Assembly: GCF_000517085.1 (NCBI RefSeq)
Contig: NZ_KI912107.1
Location: 5,205,980 to 5,269,979 of the forward strand
Direction of reading: 5' to 3'
Length of the DNA stretch: 64,000 nucleotides
DNA from: Saccharicrinis fermentans DSM 9555 = JCM 21142
Lineage (GTDB): Bacteria; Bacteroidota; Bacteroidia; Bacteroidales; Marinilabiliaceae
In this document: one piece after another, positions 7,745-17,717 of the stretch
Position numbering within the stretch: position 1 is the first letter of the stretch
Layout: every line of letters begins with the position of its first letter
Notes under the pieces: generated by a model
What the model saw: the letters and a program-made list of their open reading frames with translations, nothing else
The model's database searches: none
What the model was told of the DNA's origin: nothing
Translations under genes and position numbers: made by a program

Positions 7745-10153
7745 TTAGAATCTTCCTGTTAATGATAGAATTAAGCTTCTACCGGGAGAACTGATTCCGG
7801 AAGCAAAAGTTTTGTAGTGTCTATCCAGTATATTCTCTACTGAAGCTTGTATTGTGACAGCATTATGTAGTTGATATTGCGTTGCCAGATTAAAGGTTTG
7901 CCAAGCCGGAAAGCCACCGGGCGTTCCTTCATCTTCGTTATCTTCTCCGTAGGGCGACATGTCTTTGTATTTTTTCTCGCCCTGGTAGTGCATGTAAAAT
8001 TCAGTCTTGAAATTTTTATGTCTGTAATGGACAGTCACCTTCCCAAAGATTGGTGTGATATGTCCCATGGGTTCACCAGTAGAACTCACTTGACCATGGG
8101 TGTAATTGAGGGTAGCGCTTACAGATATGTTATGAAAGGGTTGGGCTTGCATTCCTGCCGATAAACCTTTTATGATGGCTTTCTGTTGATTGCTGTTGAT
8201 ATACATACGGTACATATCCCCATCATATTCGATAGAGTCACTTCCTTGATAATTGTAGTATTCGCGAACGATGGCATCGTGTAACCAGGTGTTGTATAAG
8301 GTGAGGTTTACAATGAAGTTTTCGTTGTAAAAGCTTTTTTCGGCAGAAAGTTCTGCATTAAAGGCGTATTCCGGTTTTAGGAATGGGTTGGGCATACTTA
8401 TTTCATCATTTTTGGCCCTAATCTTACCGTAATCATCCACATTGGGAACGCGATAGCCGGATGCTATAACAGCAGAAAGTTTCCAGGAATCTCTGGGTAG
8501 GTAAACCATGCCCATACTGGCCGAAGGAGCCTTATTATCCATTATTAGATTGCTAACAATGGGTGTAAATAATTTATCGGCCTTAAACGTAGAGTTGTAT
8601 TTGAAATACCCAAATCGGATGCCTGTATTGATGTTGACTTTTTCGTGGAGGTTTTTATGGTAGTTTAAATATATGGCATATGATTGAAAGAAGCTACCTC
8701 CATTGGGATATCTACTGCTTGCTGTACTGTGCTCCCCCGTTTCTATGTGGGTGTACTTTCCGTGAGAAGACATATCATTAAATAGAATTTCGGCTCCATA
8801 GTTTATTTTTGAAGAAGCATTCAGTTTTTTTACCAGATCTAAGTTTAGGCTGTATGCCTCAAGATGTTCTTCTTGTGAAAGCCTGTTGGTATTGTTGAAT
8901 TTTCTACTATACCTGGATTCCTTTATTTTTTGATAAGCCACAATGGTGTTTATTGACGAAAACCATTGGGTTTCTTTGTTGTACTTGCTCTGGGCTGATG
9001 TGAGTAGTCTTTCTTGTGGGCCGTAATAATATTGTGCGTATTTGAGGGTGTTGTTTTTATAGTCGTTGAGCGCATCAAAACGGTTTATATTGGAAGAGGT
9101 GGAGTATTGGAAGTTAAAAATAACAGCGTGGTTACGTGAGGTGGCGAATTTAAATTTCTGTAATAAGTCGTATTGTTGGTATCCTGTATATGGTTGAGTA
9201 TATGGATCTTTATTTGTTATCATTGAGTCTATTCCATTGATTCTTTGGGCATAATGAAACACTTTGCCCCAATTGTCCGGCACATTGCTGCTTTTGTTTT
9301 TGCCCATTTTTATATCTCCAAAGTCACTGTATGTAAAGCTGGAAAGAGAAGCCCAATGTTTGAATCCGGCATTTATATGAATGTTGGCTTTGGTGGAGTT
9401 GGAGGCACTCATGCTTTGAATGGAGCTTTCAACAGACAGCTCTGTTAAATCATTGTTTGACAAAATCGGATCCTTACTGAAATATCTGACGACGCCGCCC
9501 AGTGCATCGCTTCCGTACATGACAGATGATGGGCCGAAAAGAATTTCTGTGTTTTCTAATACATATGGATCGATGGTAATACTATTTTGTAGGTGTCCGC
9601 TTCTGTAAATGGCATTGTTCATACGGATGCCATCCATTACCAGTAATACACGATTGGCCTCAAAGCCTCTTAAAATGGGGCTGCCACCACCACTCTGGCT
9701 TTTTTGTACGGCCACATAACCGCTGCTGCTTAGAATATCGGCTGCGGTAGGTGTATTTTTAAATTGAATAGTGCGGGGTTGTACCGATTTCAAAAAATAA
9801 GGAATATTTTTTTTGTTTTCTTGTGTACGGGAAGCAGAAACCACGAACTCATCCAGGGTAAATATTTTGGGGCATAGGGTGATATATTTAGGAAGTTGTT
9901 TCTTGGAGCTTAGCACATAAAGTTCATAAGCAGGGTGTTTAAACCAGAGATGGGCGTCCCGTTTAAAAAGAGATATGTCCACTATTCCGTCGTCGTTGGT
10001 TCCGGCAGTCATGGTCTCTGTCTCGTCAAAAACCATTACGTTTGATACAGGCATATGTATGTCAGCATCAACAACTTTAATGGTTTGCGCCAGCGGAGAA
10101 ACACAAATTAGTAGGAAAGTAAAGAGTAAACAGTGTTTATGTATTTGATACAT
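7745..10153 (-). CDS. TonB-dependent outer-membrane receptor
   Basis: An 802-aa receptor. A signal peptide (1-22, ending in PLAQ) precedes a short carboxypeptidase-like domain (about 24-110) and a TonB-box-like stretch at TLDEFVVSASR. The plug at about 130-230 carries GGGSPILRGFEANRVLLVMDGIRMN and ENTEILFGPSSVMYGSDALGGV. A beta-barrel follows, ending in SLILSLTGRF with a terminal Phe. The NAIYRSGHLQN stretch is shared with haem/haemoglobin-type receptors, but the substrate cannot be fixed from this. It starts 8 nt after the dxs stop and is probably cotranscribed with it. Confidence 0.88.
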   Translation of the reverse strand: MYQIHKHCLLFTFLLICVSPLAQTIKVVDADIHMPVSNVMVFDETETMTAGTNDDGIVDISLFKRDAHLWFKHPAYELYVLSSKKQLPKYITLCPKIFTLDEFVVSASRTQENKKNIPYFLKSVQPRTIQFKNTPTAADILSSSGYVAVQKSQSGGGSPILRGFEANRVLLVMDGIRMNNAIYRSGHLQNSITIDPYVLENTEILFGPSSVMYGSDALGGVVRYFSKDPILSNNDLTELSVESSIQSMSASNSTKANIHINAGFKHWASLSSFTYSDFGDIKMGKNKSSNVPDNWGKVFHYAQRINGIDSMITNKDPYTQPYTGYQQYDLLQKFKFATSRNHAVIFNFQYSTSSNINRFDALNDYKNNTLKYAQYYYGPQERLLTSAQSKYNKETQWFSSINTIVAYQKIKESRYSRKFNNTNRLSQEEHLEAYSLNLDLVKKLNASSKINYGAEILFNDMSSHGKYTHIETGEHSTASSRYPNGGSFFQSYAIYLNYHKNLHEKVNINTGIRFGYFKYNSTFKADKLFTPIVSNLIMDNKAPSASMGMVYLPRDSWKLSAVIASGYRVPNVDDYGKIRAKNDEISMPNPFLKPEYAFNAELSAEKSFYNENFIVNLTLYNTWLHDAIVREYYNYQGSDSIEYDGDMYRMYINSNQQKAIIKGLSAGMQAQPFHNISVSATLNYTHGQVSSTGEPMGHITPIFGKVTVHYRHKNFKTEFYMHYQGEKKYKDMSPYGEDNEDEGTPGGFPAWQTFNLATQYQLHNAVTIQASVENILDRHYKTFASGISSPGRSLILSLTGRF

Positions 10154-10161
10154 GGTTTAAA

Positions 10162-12069
10162 TTACGGTTGTTGAAACATGCTTTTAGCGGTTTCTATCAT
10201 TCCTTGTTTATCAAAACCGCATTCATGCTGTAATTCTGTTTGGGTACCATGGTCAACAAATCTATCGGGAACACCTAGTTTTTTTACCTGTGCCGAATAG
10301 CCGTTTTCCACCATGAACTCAATAACAGCACTACCTATTCCTCCAATAATCGTTCCATCTTCTACTGTAATTATTTTTTTGTATTTTTTAAATACCTCGT
10401 GTAGGAGCTTCTCGTCAATGGGTTTGGCAAACCTCAGGTCGTATAAACCAGTAGATATGCCTTCGTCATCTAGCTTGTGACATGCTTGTAATGCCTTGTT
10501 GGCCAATGGTCCTATGGTGATAAAAGCCAGGTCGTCACCATCTTTTAGTTTTTCACCCTTGCCCACCTCAATCTTCTTAAAGGGGGTTTTCCATTGTGTG
10601 GTGGTGCCTGTACCTCTGGGATAACGAATGGCAAAGGGTCCCATGTTGGGTAATTGTGCCGTGTACATCAGGTTACGCAGTTCCTCTTCGTTACGAGGTG
10701 AAGAAACAATTAGGTTAGGTACCGGGCGGAAAAAGGCCAGGTCGTATACCCCATGATGGGTGGCTCCGTCAGCTCCTACGAGGCCTCCTCTGTCCAGGCA
10801 AAAAACAACATTTAGATTTTGTATCGCCACGTCATGTATTACCTGATCGTAGGCTCTTTGCATAAATGAGGAGTAGATATTGCAGTAGGGCACCATGCCT
10901 TCTATGGCCAGGCCGGCAGAGAATGTTACTGCGTGTTGCTCTGCAATACCTACATCAAAAGCCCTATCTGGCATCTTCTCCATCATGATATTTAAGGAAC
11001 AACCAGAGGGCATGGCAGGAGTGATGCCCATTATTTTTTTGTTTTTTTCGGCTAATTCCACAATGGTATGCCCAAATACTTCCTGGTATTTAGGCGGCTT
11101 GGGTTTGTTGGAAGTGTGATCCAGTTTTTCACCTGTGTTTTTGTCGAACTTGGCTCCTGTTGCATGCCAGGCTGTTTGGTTTTCTTCGGCTAACTTAAAG
11201 CCCTTGCCTTTTTTTGTTTTGCAATGCAAGACCTTAGGTCCTGGGATGTTCTTTAGGTCTTGAAGTACTTTCACCAAGTGGTTAATGTCATGTCCATCAA
11301 CAGGGCCGAAATACCTAATATTTAGGCCTTCGAATATATTGGTCTGCTTGGTGAGCAGTGATTTGATGCTATTATTGATGGCAACAATTTTATGCCGTGA
11401 ATCGGGGCCGGTAATCTTAAGCTTCTCCAGCCCTCTTATTACTTCTTTTCTTATTTTATTATATGTCTGCGAGGTTGATATGTCTACCAGGTAATCGCTC
11501 AGTCCTCCGGTGTTGGGGTCGATGGCCATGTTGTTGTCATTTAATATGATCAACATGTTAGATTTTGAGCTGCTTAGGTTGTTAAGTCCTTCAAAGGCCA
11601 GGCCAGCGGTCATACTGCCATCTCCAATAACCGCTACAACATGCTTGTCGTCCTCGTTATTTGCTTTGGCAGCGATGGACATTCCCAGGGCTGCAGATAT
11701 GGAGGTAGAAGAGTGTCCTACACCAAAAGCATCGTATTCACTTTCGGTAATATTCGGAAATCCGCTTAAACCTTTATACTTTCTGTTGGTGTGAAAATTA
11801 TTTTTACGGGCAGTCAATATTTTGTGTCCATATGCCTGATGACCCACATCCCATATGATTTTATCATAAGGTGTATTGTAAACGTAATGAAGAGCAACGG
11901 TCAGTTCAACGACACCCAGACTTGCGCCAAAGTGACCCGGGTTGCAAGATACAGCATCGATAATAAAATCCCGTAGCTCGGCACATATCTGTTCAAGATC
12001 CTTTTCGCTAAATTTCTTTAAGTCGTCAGGGGTGTTAATCTGCTCAAGCTTGCTGTTCCCTTTTTTCAT
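10162..12069 (-). CDS. dxs: 1-deoxy-D-xylulose-5-phosphate synthase
   Basis: This thiamine-diphosphate enzyme condenses pyruvate and glyceraldehyde 3-phosphate in the first step of the MEP isoprenoid pathway. It is 635 aa, the normal family length. The ThDP-binding motif [16 protein letters not shown], the [13 protein letters not shown] stretch and the transketolase pyrimidine-domain signature ([27 protein letters not shown]) are all present. The start ATG at 12069 lies 4 nt after a 28-codon upstream ORF. Pairing of dxs with a TonB receptor in one operon recurs in Bacteroidetes. Confidence 0.96.
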   Translation of the reverse strand: MKKGNSKLEQINTPDDLKKFSEKDLEQICAELRDFIIDAVSCNPGHFGASLGVVELTVALHYVYNTPYDKIIWDVGHQAYGHKILTARKNNFHTNRKYKGLSGFPNITESEYDAFGVGHSSTSISAALGMSIAAKANNEDDKHVVAVIGDGSMTAGLAFEGLNNLSSSKSNMLIILNDNNMAIDPNTGGLSDYLVDISTSQTYNKIRKEVIRGLEKLKITGPDSRHKIVAINNSIKSLLTKQTNIFEGLNIRYFGPVDGHDINHLVKVLQDLKNIPGPKVLHCKTKKGKGFKLAEENQTAWHATGAKFDKNTGEKLDHTSNKPKPPKYQEVFGHTIVELAEKNKKIMGITPAMPSGCSLNIMMEKMPDRAFDVGIAEQHAVTFSAGLAIEGMVPYCNIYSSFMQRAYDQVIHDVAIQNLNVVFCLDRGGLVGADGATHHGVYDLAFFRPVPNLIVSSPRNEEELRNLMYTAQLPNMGPFAIRYPRGTGTTTQWKTPFKKIEVGKGEKLKDGDDLAFITIGPLANKALQACHKLDDEGISTGLYDLRFAKPIDEKLLHEVFKKYKKIITVEDGTIIGGIGSAVIEFMVENGYSAQVKKLGVPDRFVDHGTQTELQHECGFDKQGMIETAKSMFQQP

Positions 12070-12073
12070 TGGT

Positions 12074-12160
12074 TTAAATTTGTGTAGTGTACAGATAATC
12101 AGCCAAGCTTACCAATGCTTTTTTTAGCTTGATTATATGTTCCGGTTGTTCCTGTGTCAT
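12074..12160 (-). CDS. Possible 28-aa leader ORF before dxs
   Basis: An ATG at 12158-12160, preceded by an A-rich stretch, opens a frame encoding [17 protein letters not shown] and 11 further residues. It stops 4 nt before the dxs start, so translation could be coupled. The longer 69-codon version of this frame would begin upstream of the likely promoter and is not credible. I do not recognise the peptide, and it may be non-functional. Confidence 0.3.
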   Translation of the reverse strand: MTQEQPEHIIKLKKALVSLADYLYTTQI

Positions 12161-12192
12161 TTTTTTGTTAATGGGTAAAAAAATATCGGGCA

Positions 12193-12200
12193 CAAATATA
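12193..12200 (-). promoter_or_regulatory. Probable -7 box of the dxs operon
   Basis: The minus strand reads TATATTTG, an exact TAnnTTTG match, about 120 nt upstream of dxs and about 30 nt before the small upstream ORF. No convincing TTG element is seen at -33. Confidence 0.45.
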
Positions 12201-12389
12201 ATACTTTGGGGTGAATTAATAGGTGTCGAATGTCTGCATTTTGCCATAATCAGATATTTGAGGGGTAGGGAAGGATTGGGCACCTAAGATCTTTAATCTT
12301 TCAAAAATTATAGTGATATTTGGATCCATGAATCAGGATTGTTATAAACAAATGGAAAGCTTTGGTTATCTCAATAAATCAAAAGTAGT

Positions 12390-12516
12390 ATGGAAATTAT
12401 TTCACACACAGGACAATGAAATACATCGTATTCATGAATGTCCTTACATGTGAAATTTGGTGAACAATGACTTTAATTGAGAGATTCATATGACCATTGA
12501 AAGATAAATTTTAAAC
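12390..12516 (+). promoter_or_regulatory. Recurrent leader, copy A, upstream of the OmpA-type lipoprotein gene
   Basis: This is the most diverged of four related leaders (others at 38992, 42485 and 43262). It holds a 9-codon ORF MEIISHTGQ (12390-12419), then about 70 nt, then the shared block TTCATATGACCATT followed by an A/T-rich stretch ending TTTTAAACATGAAA at the gene start. Here the second ORF stops early (MTIER), so it does not overlap the main start. The spacing between the two blocks is about 50 nt longer than in the other copies. Confidence 0.55.
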
Positions 12517-13530
12517 ATGAAAATACATTTTATATTAGTGACGCTGGTTTTGCTTGGATTGTTTTCTTGCGTTCCGCTTAAACAATTTCAGGAGTTACAG
12601 CAAAGCGAGAAGGATTGCATGGCAGCCCAGAGAAGACTGGAGGCAGAGGTTCAGGATCTGGAGGTGGATAATGATGAGTTAAAAGCCGATATTGAGCGGA
12701 TGAAAAAAGCCTTGGCCATGTTGGAAAAGGATACCCTAAGGTTGGCTAAACAAAATTGGTCTTTAAAGAATAGAAATAAAGAACTGTTATCAAAGTATAA
12801 TTCTTTTTTAGAGAATTCTTCCCTTAAGAATCGTTCGGGTGAATCTGCTGAGTTGTTGGCTCATTTACAATCTTTGCATGAACAGTTGCAGAAAAGAGAG
12901 GATGCCTTGCTTTTGGCCGAAAGGGAATTGGCCGATAAACAACATAGTCTGGAAGTGGCCTCTTCGGAATTGGATGTGATGCAAGATGAGCTTGCCCGCA
13001 GAAATAGACGTCTTACCGAATTGGAACGTGCCCTTTCTGAAAAGGATTCTATGATGAATGCATTGAGAAATACTGTGGCGAATGCATTAACAGACTTTGG
13101 AAGTGATGAGCTTGAGGTGCATATCAAAAATGGAAAGGTTTATGTTTCGATGGAGGAAAAGCTTTTGTTTGGTTCAGGTAGTTATCAGGTGAGTGCAATT
13201 GGGGTAGGAGCCCTGAAGAAGATAGCTGGTGTATTGGAGCAGAAACCAGATATTAATGTGCTGGTGGAAGGACATACAGATGATGTGCCATATAAAAGTG
13301 GTGTATTGCTTGATAATTGGGATCTAAGTGTGAAAAGAGCCACCTCGGTGACCCGTATATTACTGCAAAATGCCCATATTGAGCCGTCGCGTATAACAGC
13401 TGCCGGCAGGAGTGAGTTTGTCCCCATTGACGAGGCTAAAACACCTGAGGCCCGAAGAAAGAATCGAAGAACAGAAATTATTTTGTCACCTAATCTTAAT
13501 CAAGTATTTGATATTCTCGAAACAAATTAG
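12517..13530 (+). CDS. OmpA-family lipoprotein with long coiled coil
   Basis: A 337-aa protein. The N-terminus has a lipobox (LLGLFSC, Cys about 18), so it should be lipid-anchored. Residues about 24-195 are strongly charged heptad-like helix (coiled coil). The C-terminal OmpA-like peptidoglycan-binding domain (about 225-330) has VLVEGHTDDVPYKSG and DNWDLSVKRATSVTRIL, followed by GRSEFVPI. It should tether outer membrane to cell wall. Its leader is a member of the repeated family described above. A radical SAM gene follows 31 nt downstream. Confidence 0.88.
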   Translation: MKIHFILVTLVLLGLFSCVPLKQFQELQQSEKDCMAAQRRLEAEVQDLEVDNDELKADIERMKKALAMLEKDTLRLAKQNWSLKNRNKELLSKYNSFLENSSLKNRSGESAELLAHLQSLHEQLQKREDALLLAERELADKQHSLEVASSELDVMQDELARRNRRLTELERALSEKDSMMNALRNTVANALTDFGSDELEVHIKNGKVYVSMEEKLLFGSGSYQVSAIGVGALKKIAGVLEQKPDINVLVEGHTDDVPYKSGVLLDNWDLSVKRATSVTRILLQNAHIEPSRITAAGRSEFVPIDEAKTPEARRKNRRTEIILSPNLNQVFDILETN

Positions 13531-13561
13531 AACGCAGCTGGTAGCAAGCCGTATTGCATGG

Positions 13562-14548
13562 ATGTATTTGCGAACGATTAGTTGGGTACGAATCATTAAT
13601 ATTGTTCAGTTGCAACTCTCGTATGTATATAGTGCTCTGCTAAAACGTGCTTGTATTTGGGGAAGACCCTGGGCCGTAAGTATTGAGCCATTGAATGTTT
13701 GTAACCTGCAATGCCCCGAATGTCCAACGGGTTTGCGAACGCTCAGTAGACATAAGGGTATGGTTGATGTAAAACGATACCAAACCATGTTGCATCATAT
13801 TGGAAAAACAGTGTGGCATGTGAATCTCTATTTCCAGGGCGAGCCGTTCATGCATCCAGATTTTTTTGCACTGGTGAAAGAAGCAAAAAAAGCCAGACTT
13901 GTTGTTGAGACATCGACCAATGCTCAATTTTTATCCTATCAGCAGGCTATAAAAACGGTAAAAAGCGGACTGGATATTTTGGTGGTATCGTTGGATGGTA
14001 TGACCCAGCCTGTATATGAAGAATATAGAGTTGGTGGCCAATTGTCAAAAGTATTGGATGGCATCTTGAACTTGGTAAAGGCCAAAAGGGAGCTGGGCTT
14101 AAACAAGCCTATTATACGTGCGCAATTTATTGCCTTTCATCATAACCAACATCAGATTGGAGAATTCAAGAAGACAGTATGGGCTATGGGTGTGGATATG
14201 GTTGAAGTTAAAAAAGCACAGATTTATGGGGTGGAAAACAAAGTTCATATGCTTCCTACGGATGCACGTCTCTCTAGATATAAGGTAAATCATGATGGAT
14301 CGGTTGGTTTGGGAGACCAGTATAAAAATAAGTGCTGGAAACATTGGAGTTCTGCTGTGCTTACCTGGGAGGGCGATTTGCTGCCTTGTTGCTTTGATAA
14401 GGACGCCAAATATATAATGGGTAATATATATGAGCAAAGCATGGTTGAAGTGTGGAGTACTCCTGCTTATTTGAGTTTTAGGCGAAATATTCTTTTGCAT
14501 CAAAACGAAATAGATATTTGTAATAATTGCCCACTGAGTCGTAAATAG
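13562..14548 (+). CDS. Radical SAM protein with SPASM domain
   Basis: A 328-aa protein from the ATG at 13562. Frames beginning earlier only shadow the OmpA gene. The radical SAM cluster motif is CNLQCPEC (CxxxCxxC). A C-terminal SPASM-type domain carries a further Cys set (CWKHW, LLPCCFDKD, CNNCPL) binding an auxiliary cluster, which is typical of peptide- or protein-modifying enzymes. The middle has VSLDGMTQPVYEEYRVGG. It follows the OmpA lipoprotein closely, so the two may be cotranscribed. The substrate is unknown, and no small precursor peptide gene is visible beside it. Confidence 0.85.
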   Translation: MYLRTISWVRIINIVQLQLSYVYSALLKRACIWGRPWAVSIEPLNVCNLQCPECPTGLRTLSRHKGMVDVKRYQTMLHHIGKTVWHVNLYFQGEPFMHPDFFALVKEAKKARLVVETSTNAQFLSYQQAIKTVKSGLDILVVSLDGMTQPVYEEYRVGGQLSKVLDGILNLVKAKRELGLNKPIIRAQFIAFHHNQHQIGEFKKTVWAMGVDMVEVKKAQIYGVENKVHMLPTDARLSRYKVNHDGSVGLGDQYKNKCWKHWSSAVLTWEGDLLPCCFDKDAKYIMGNIYEQSMVEVWSTPAYLSFRRNILLHQNEIDICNNCPLSRK

Positions 14549-14673
14549 CGTCAAAATATAGTTCGGACTTATATAATTCGCTTTATTTTAACAGATTGTA
14601 TTCTTATGGGGGTCGTTTAGTATTACAGGGTTATGTTTCTCTATCAAAGAGCTGTTATTTTTATGAATTTAAA

Positions 14674-14703
14674 TTTGATATAAAGTGGAAAGTTTTACCT
14701 TTA
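14674..14703 (+). promoter_or_regulatory. Probable promoter of the hybrid histidine kinase gene
   Basis: TTTG at 14674-14677 and TACCTTTA at 14696-14703 are separated by 18 nt. This is one mismatch from the Bacteroidetes consensus TTTG-N19-TAnnTTTG. It lies about 70 nt before the start codon. Confidence 0.5.
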
Positions 14704-14770
14704 TAGCACAATTCGTGAGTGAGGACTTTAGCGTGCAGGTTATGTTTTAAGCAACCCTGCTTTTTTATTT

Positions 14771-16600
14771 ATGACTACAGAAAAGAGTAAAACCATAAGA
14801 CGGATTAATGTTTGGGTTAAAAGGAAGTTGGGTCCTACAACTGTTCCTTCGGGAGGTGGTTTTCATTATTGGAGAGAACGGGTGTTTCATTATTTTACCT
14901 TGGCCTTAATAGCTATAGGCTTAGTAGCTTATTTGTATTATACCCTTTCCTTTTTGCAAGACGAAAACTATGTGGCGGCCATATCTAGTTCATTGTTCTT
15001 TTTAAGTGTGCTTTTTACAGGACTGGTGCGCACACTTCCTTTTCGTATAAGGGTGTTTTGGATTGCGGCTTCGGTCTATCTTTTGGGTGGATTTTTGTTT
15101 GTTGAAAATGGCCCGGCTTCATTGGGTCTTGTATTGTTGCTTTCTTATTCTGTATTGTCAGGTATGATGCTCGGTCGCAGAGGAAGTGTAAATTCAATTT
15201 TTTTTAATGGACTACTCTTTTTAGTTGTTGGTGTCGTTGGTTATCTGGGGCTTTTTCAGGTGAAATTGCTGCAGGAGATCAGTTTTGCTTTTTATATCAA
15301 CTTATGTGTTCTGTTTGTATTTGTGAATATTATTACCTTGTTTCCAATGGTATCTTTTATTAATGGAATGCGTTTTTCCTTTGAAAAGGAACATCGTTAC
15401 CAGCACATATTGGGCAGAGAACGGGAGAAATTAATGAGAGCTATTGTAAAAGCCGAAGAGTCGGATGTACTAAAGAATTCTTTTTTGTCCAATATGTCGC
15501 ATGAAATACGTACTCCCATGAATGCGATACTTGGCTTTAGTAATCTATTGTCACACAAAGAAATAAGTAATCCTGAAAAAGAAGAGTTTGTAAATTTGAT
15601 TAACCTGAATGTGAAAAATCTTTTAACCATTGTTGAGGACTTAATTGATATTTCTAAGATAGACAGTGGTCAATTGCAGATTCGTAATTCTGCCGTTTGT
15701 CTGCATGAGGTGCTGGATGATGTTTATACCAGTTTCTATAAAGATATACAACGAAGGGGACAAATGAACATTAAGTTGTATTTGAAAGAGGGAATCGCCG
15801 ATAGAAATACCATGATATTAACCGATGGAGCTAGGTTGAAACAAGTGTTGGTTAATTTGGTGGGAAATGGTATCAAATTTACAGACCGGGGTTTTGTGGA
15901 ATTTGGGTATGAACTCAAAAATGAAGAGGTCCTGCAATTTTATGTTAAGGATACAGGTATTGGATTGCCCGTAGGTAAAGAAGATCGGATATTTGAACGT
16001 TTTTATAAATTCTCGGAAGGAAGACAAACGCTTTATGGCGGAACAGGAATTGGTTTGTCACTTGTGAAAGACCTGCTGGATTTAATGGGAGGTAAAATAT
16101 GGATTGAATCAGAACCCAATATAGGCACTACTTTTTATTTCACCATTCCATACCACAAGGTGAGGAATGTAAAGGCGAAGTACGAAATACAAAAGAAAGA
16201 TAATGTGTATAATTGGGAAGGAAAAACCTTTTTAATTGCGGAGGATGAGGAAGATAATTTTAGATATCTGGAGGTAGCCCTATCGATCTCCAATGCCAGT
16301 TTGATATGGGCACGTACCGGTGCTGAGGCGGTTGATATTTTTAATAGGATTGATAATATAGATCTGGTACTGATGGATATTAAAATGCCTGAGATGGATG
16401 GTTACGATGCTACACGTGAAATTAAGAAACAGAAACGCAACGTGCCGGTTATAGCGCAAACGGCTTATGCCATGTCAGAAGAGCGTGAGAAATCGATATT
16501 GGCCGGGTGTGATGATTATATTGCCAAGCCTATTGGTTACGAGAGTTTGTTGAAAACCATACATAAATATGTTCCAGGAACAGAAGAAACACTTATATAG
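14771..16600 (+). CDS. Hybrid sensor histidine kinase/response regulator
   Basis: A 609-aa protein. Six or so membrane helices fill residues about 35-195, with no large periplasmic sensor domain. A short coiled linker leads to HisKA with the phospho-acceptor in NMSHEIRTPMNA (H244). The HATPase has LVNLVGNGIKFTD, DTGIGL and GGTGIGLSLVKDLLDLMGG. A C-terminal receiver follows with LMDIKMPEMDG (D536) and Lys in IAKPIG. It likely signals through phosphorelay, but no DNA-binding partner or Hpt protein lies nearby. The stimulus is not visible. Confidence 0.92.
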   Translation: MTTEKSKTIRRINVWVKRKLGPTTVPSGGGFHYWRERVFHYFTLALIAIGLVAYLYYTLSFLQDENYVAAISSSLFFLSVLFTGLVRTLPFRIRVFWIAASVYLLGGFLFVENGPASLGLVLLLSYSVLSGMMLGRRGSVNSIFFNGLLFLVVGVVGYLGLFQVKLLQEISFAFYINLCVLFVFVNIITLFPMVSFINGMRFSFEKEHRYQHILGREREKLMRAIVKAEESDVLKNSFLSNMSHEIRTPMNAILGFSNLLSHKEISNPEKEEFVNLINLNVKNLLTIVEDLIDISKIDSGQLQIRNSAVCLHEVLDDVYTSFYKDIQRRGQMNIKLYLKEGIADRNTMILTDGARLKQVLVNLVGNGIKFTDRGFVEFGYELKNEEVLQFYVKDTGIGLPVGKEDRIFERFYKFSEGRQTLYGGTGIGLSLVKDLLDLMGGKIWIESEPNIGTTFYFTIPYHKVRNVKAKYEIQKKDNVYNWEGKTFLIAEDEEDNFRYLEVALSISNASLIWARTGAEAVDIFNRIDNIDLVLMDIKMPEMDGYDATREIKKQKRNVPVIAQTAYAMSEEREKSILAGCDDYIAKPIGYESLLKTIHKYVPGTEETLI

Positions 16601-16632
16601 TGGCTGAAAAAAAGCAGGGGAGGCGTGGCGCT

Positions 16633-16667
16633 AATAAAAAAGGTCAACTATTATATAGCTGACCTTT
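16633..16667 (-). terminator. Terminator of frr
   Basis: Arms 16639-16651 and 16655-16667 pair over 13 positions including one G-T pair, with a 3-nt loop. The minus strand continues into a run of T (complement of 16634-16640). It lies 25-50 nt past the frr stop, between the convergent kinase and frr genes. Confidence 0.7.
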
Positions 16668-16690
16668 GGATAACTTATAAATATGATACC

Positions 16691-17254
16691 TTATATGGTA
16701 AGGATATCTTTCTCTTTTTTATCAACCTGTTGATCTATAACTTTCGAATACTGGTCGGTAAGTTTTTGAACTTCAGCCTCAGCATCTTTCTCCATGTCTT
16801 CAGAAAGTCCTTCTTTTTGCATTTTCTTAAGCTCTAGGTTACTTTCCTTTCTTACATTACGCAGGCTTATTTTGGCATCTTCACCTTCTTTTTTCACTTG
16901 TTTAACCAGGTCTTTACGGCGTTCTTCAGTTAATGCGGGAACGTTGATGCGAATCATTTCGCCGTTGTTCTCAGGGTTTAAACCTAGGTTGGCCAGCATA
17001 ATGGCTTTTTCAATAGGTTCAATCATTGCTTTTTCCCACGGCTGAACGGCTATTGTTCTAGGGTCAGGTGTGTTTACGTTGGCCACCTGTTGAAGGGGGG
17101 TCATCGATCCGTAGTAGTCTACCATGATACCTTCTAGCATGCCTGGGCTTGCTTTGCCTGCTCTAATTTTTACCAATTGGTGCTCTAGGTGAGAGATGGC
17201 TTTTTCCATCTTCTCTTTCGCCATTTCCATCACTATTTGAATTTCTTCTGTCAT
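16691..17254 (-). CDS. frr: Ribosome recycling factor
   Basis: A 187-aa protein that splits post-termination ribosomes together with EF-G. Family features are KIRAGKASPGMLEGIMVDYYGSMTPLQQVANV near residues 30-62, the conserved RTIAVQPWEKAMIEPIEKAI, and NGEMIRINVPALTEERRKDLVKQVKK. Length equals the family norm. It is often found beside pyrH, but here it stands alone, divergent from the sdh operon. Confidence 0.97.
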   Translation of the reverse strand: MTEEIQIVMEMAKEKMEKAISHLEHQLVKIRAGKASPGMLEGIMVDYYGSMTPLQQVANVNTPDPRTIAVQPWEKAMIEPIEKAIMLANLGLNPENNGEMIRINVPALTEERRKDLVKQVKKEGEDAKISLRNVRKESNLELKKMQKEGLSEDMEKDAEAEVQKLTDQYSKVIDQQVDKKEKDILTI

Positions 17255-17334
17255 AGCCTAAATATAAATTACCGTGTGAATGTTTCTATTATGTAATATC
17301 AACAAAGCTAGTGGATAATACTCGCTTGTTTATG

Positions 17335-17342
17335 CAAAAGTA
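17335..17342 (-). promoter_or_regulatory. Probable -7 box of frr
   Basis: The minus strand reads TACTTTTG, matching TAnnTTTG, 80 nt upstream of the frr start. No clear -33 element is visible. Confidence 0.4.
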
Positions 17343-17631
17343 AAAAACTTTGGCTGAATTTAAAAAGGGACATTATTATTTGAGTTTGCTTTTTATAGCA
17401 GTCTAAATTGTTTGGGTATCACATGATGATATTTGTGGGGTTTGCTTTAGTGGATGCATTTTTTTATTTTGTCACGTAAAATATCGAACAACTATTTGTT
17501 AAATAATGTTACAATGGTCGGTTAGAAAGCTGTTTTTGTGTATTTTCAGGTTGGGTAACTGTTTAATAAATAGCTAATTTATTAGAAGTGCTTAGACCGA
17601 ATTTAAATAGAGATTTATTTCTTTATTTCCA

Positions 17632-17661
17632 TTGCAAAAAACCGTTAACAAACTACCTTTG
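17632..17661 (+). promoter_or_regulatory. Promoter of the sdhCAB operon
   Basis: TTG at 17632-17634 and TACCTTTG at 17654-17661 are separated by 19 nt. This is an exact fit to the Bacteroidetes housekeeping promoter (TTG at -33, TAnnTTTG at -7). It leaves a 5' UTR of about 50 nt before sdhC, and is the best promoter match I found in the window. Confidence 0.75.
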
Positions 17662-17717
17662 CATTCGCAAATACAAGACTATAGTATAATTTTTAGAGAT
17701 TTTAATATTTAAACTGT

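Larger units (their letters stand above)
17255..17717. other. Divergent promoter region between frr and sdhC
   Basis: There are no ORFs. Each side carries a -7-like box: TACTTTTG on the minus strand (complement of 17335-17342) for frr, and TACCTTTG on the plus strand for sdhC. The central 250 nt are AT-rich and I see no repeats or hairpins in them. Confidence 0.5.

Noticed and set aside
12161-12283. N-terminal extension of the small ORF before dxs (total 69 codons)
   Set aside because: It would start upstream of the probable dxs promoter and has no coding character.
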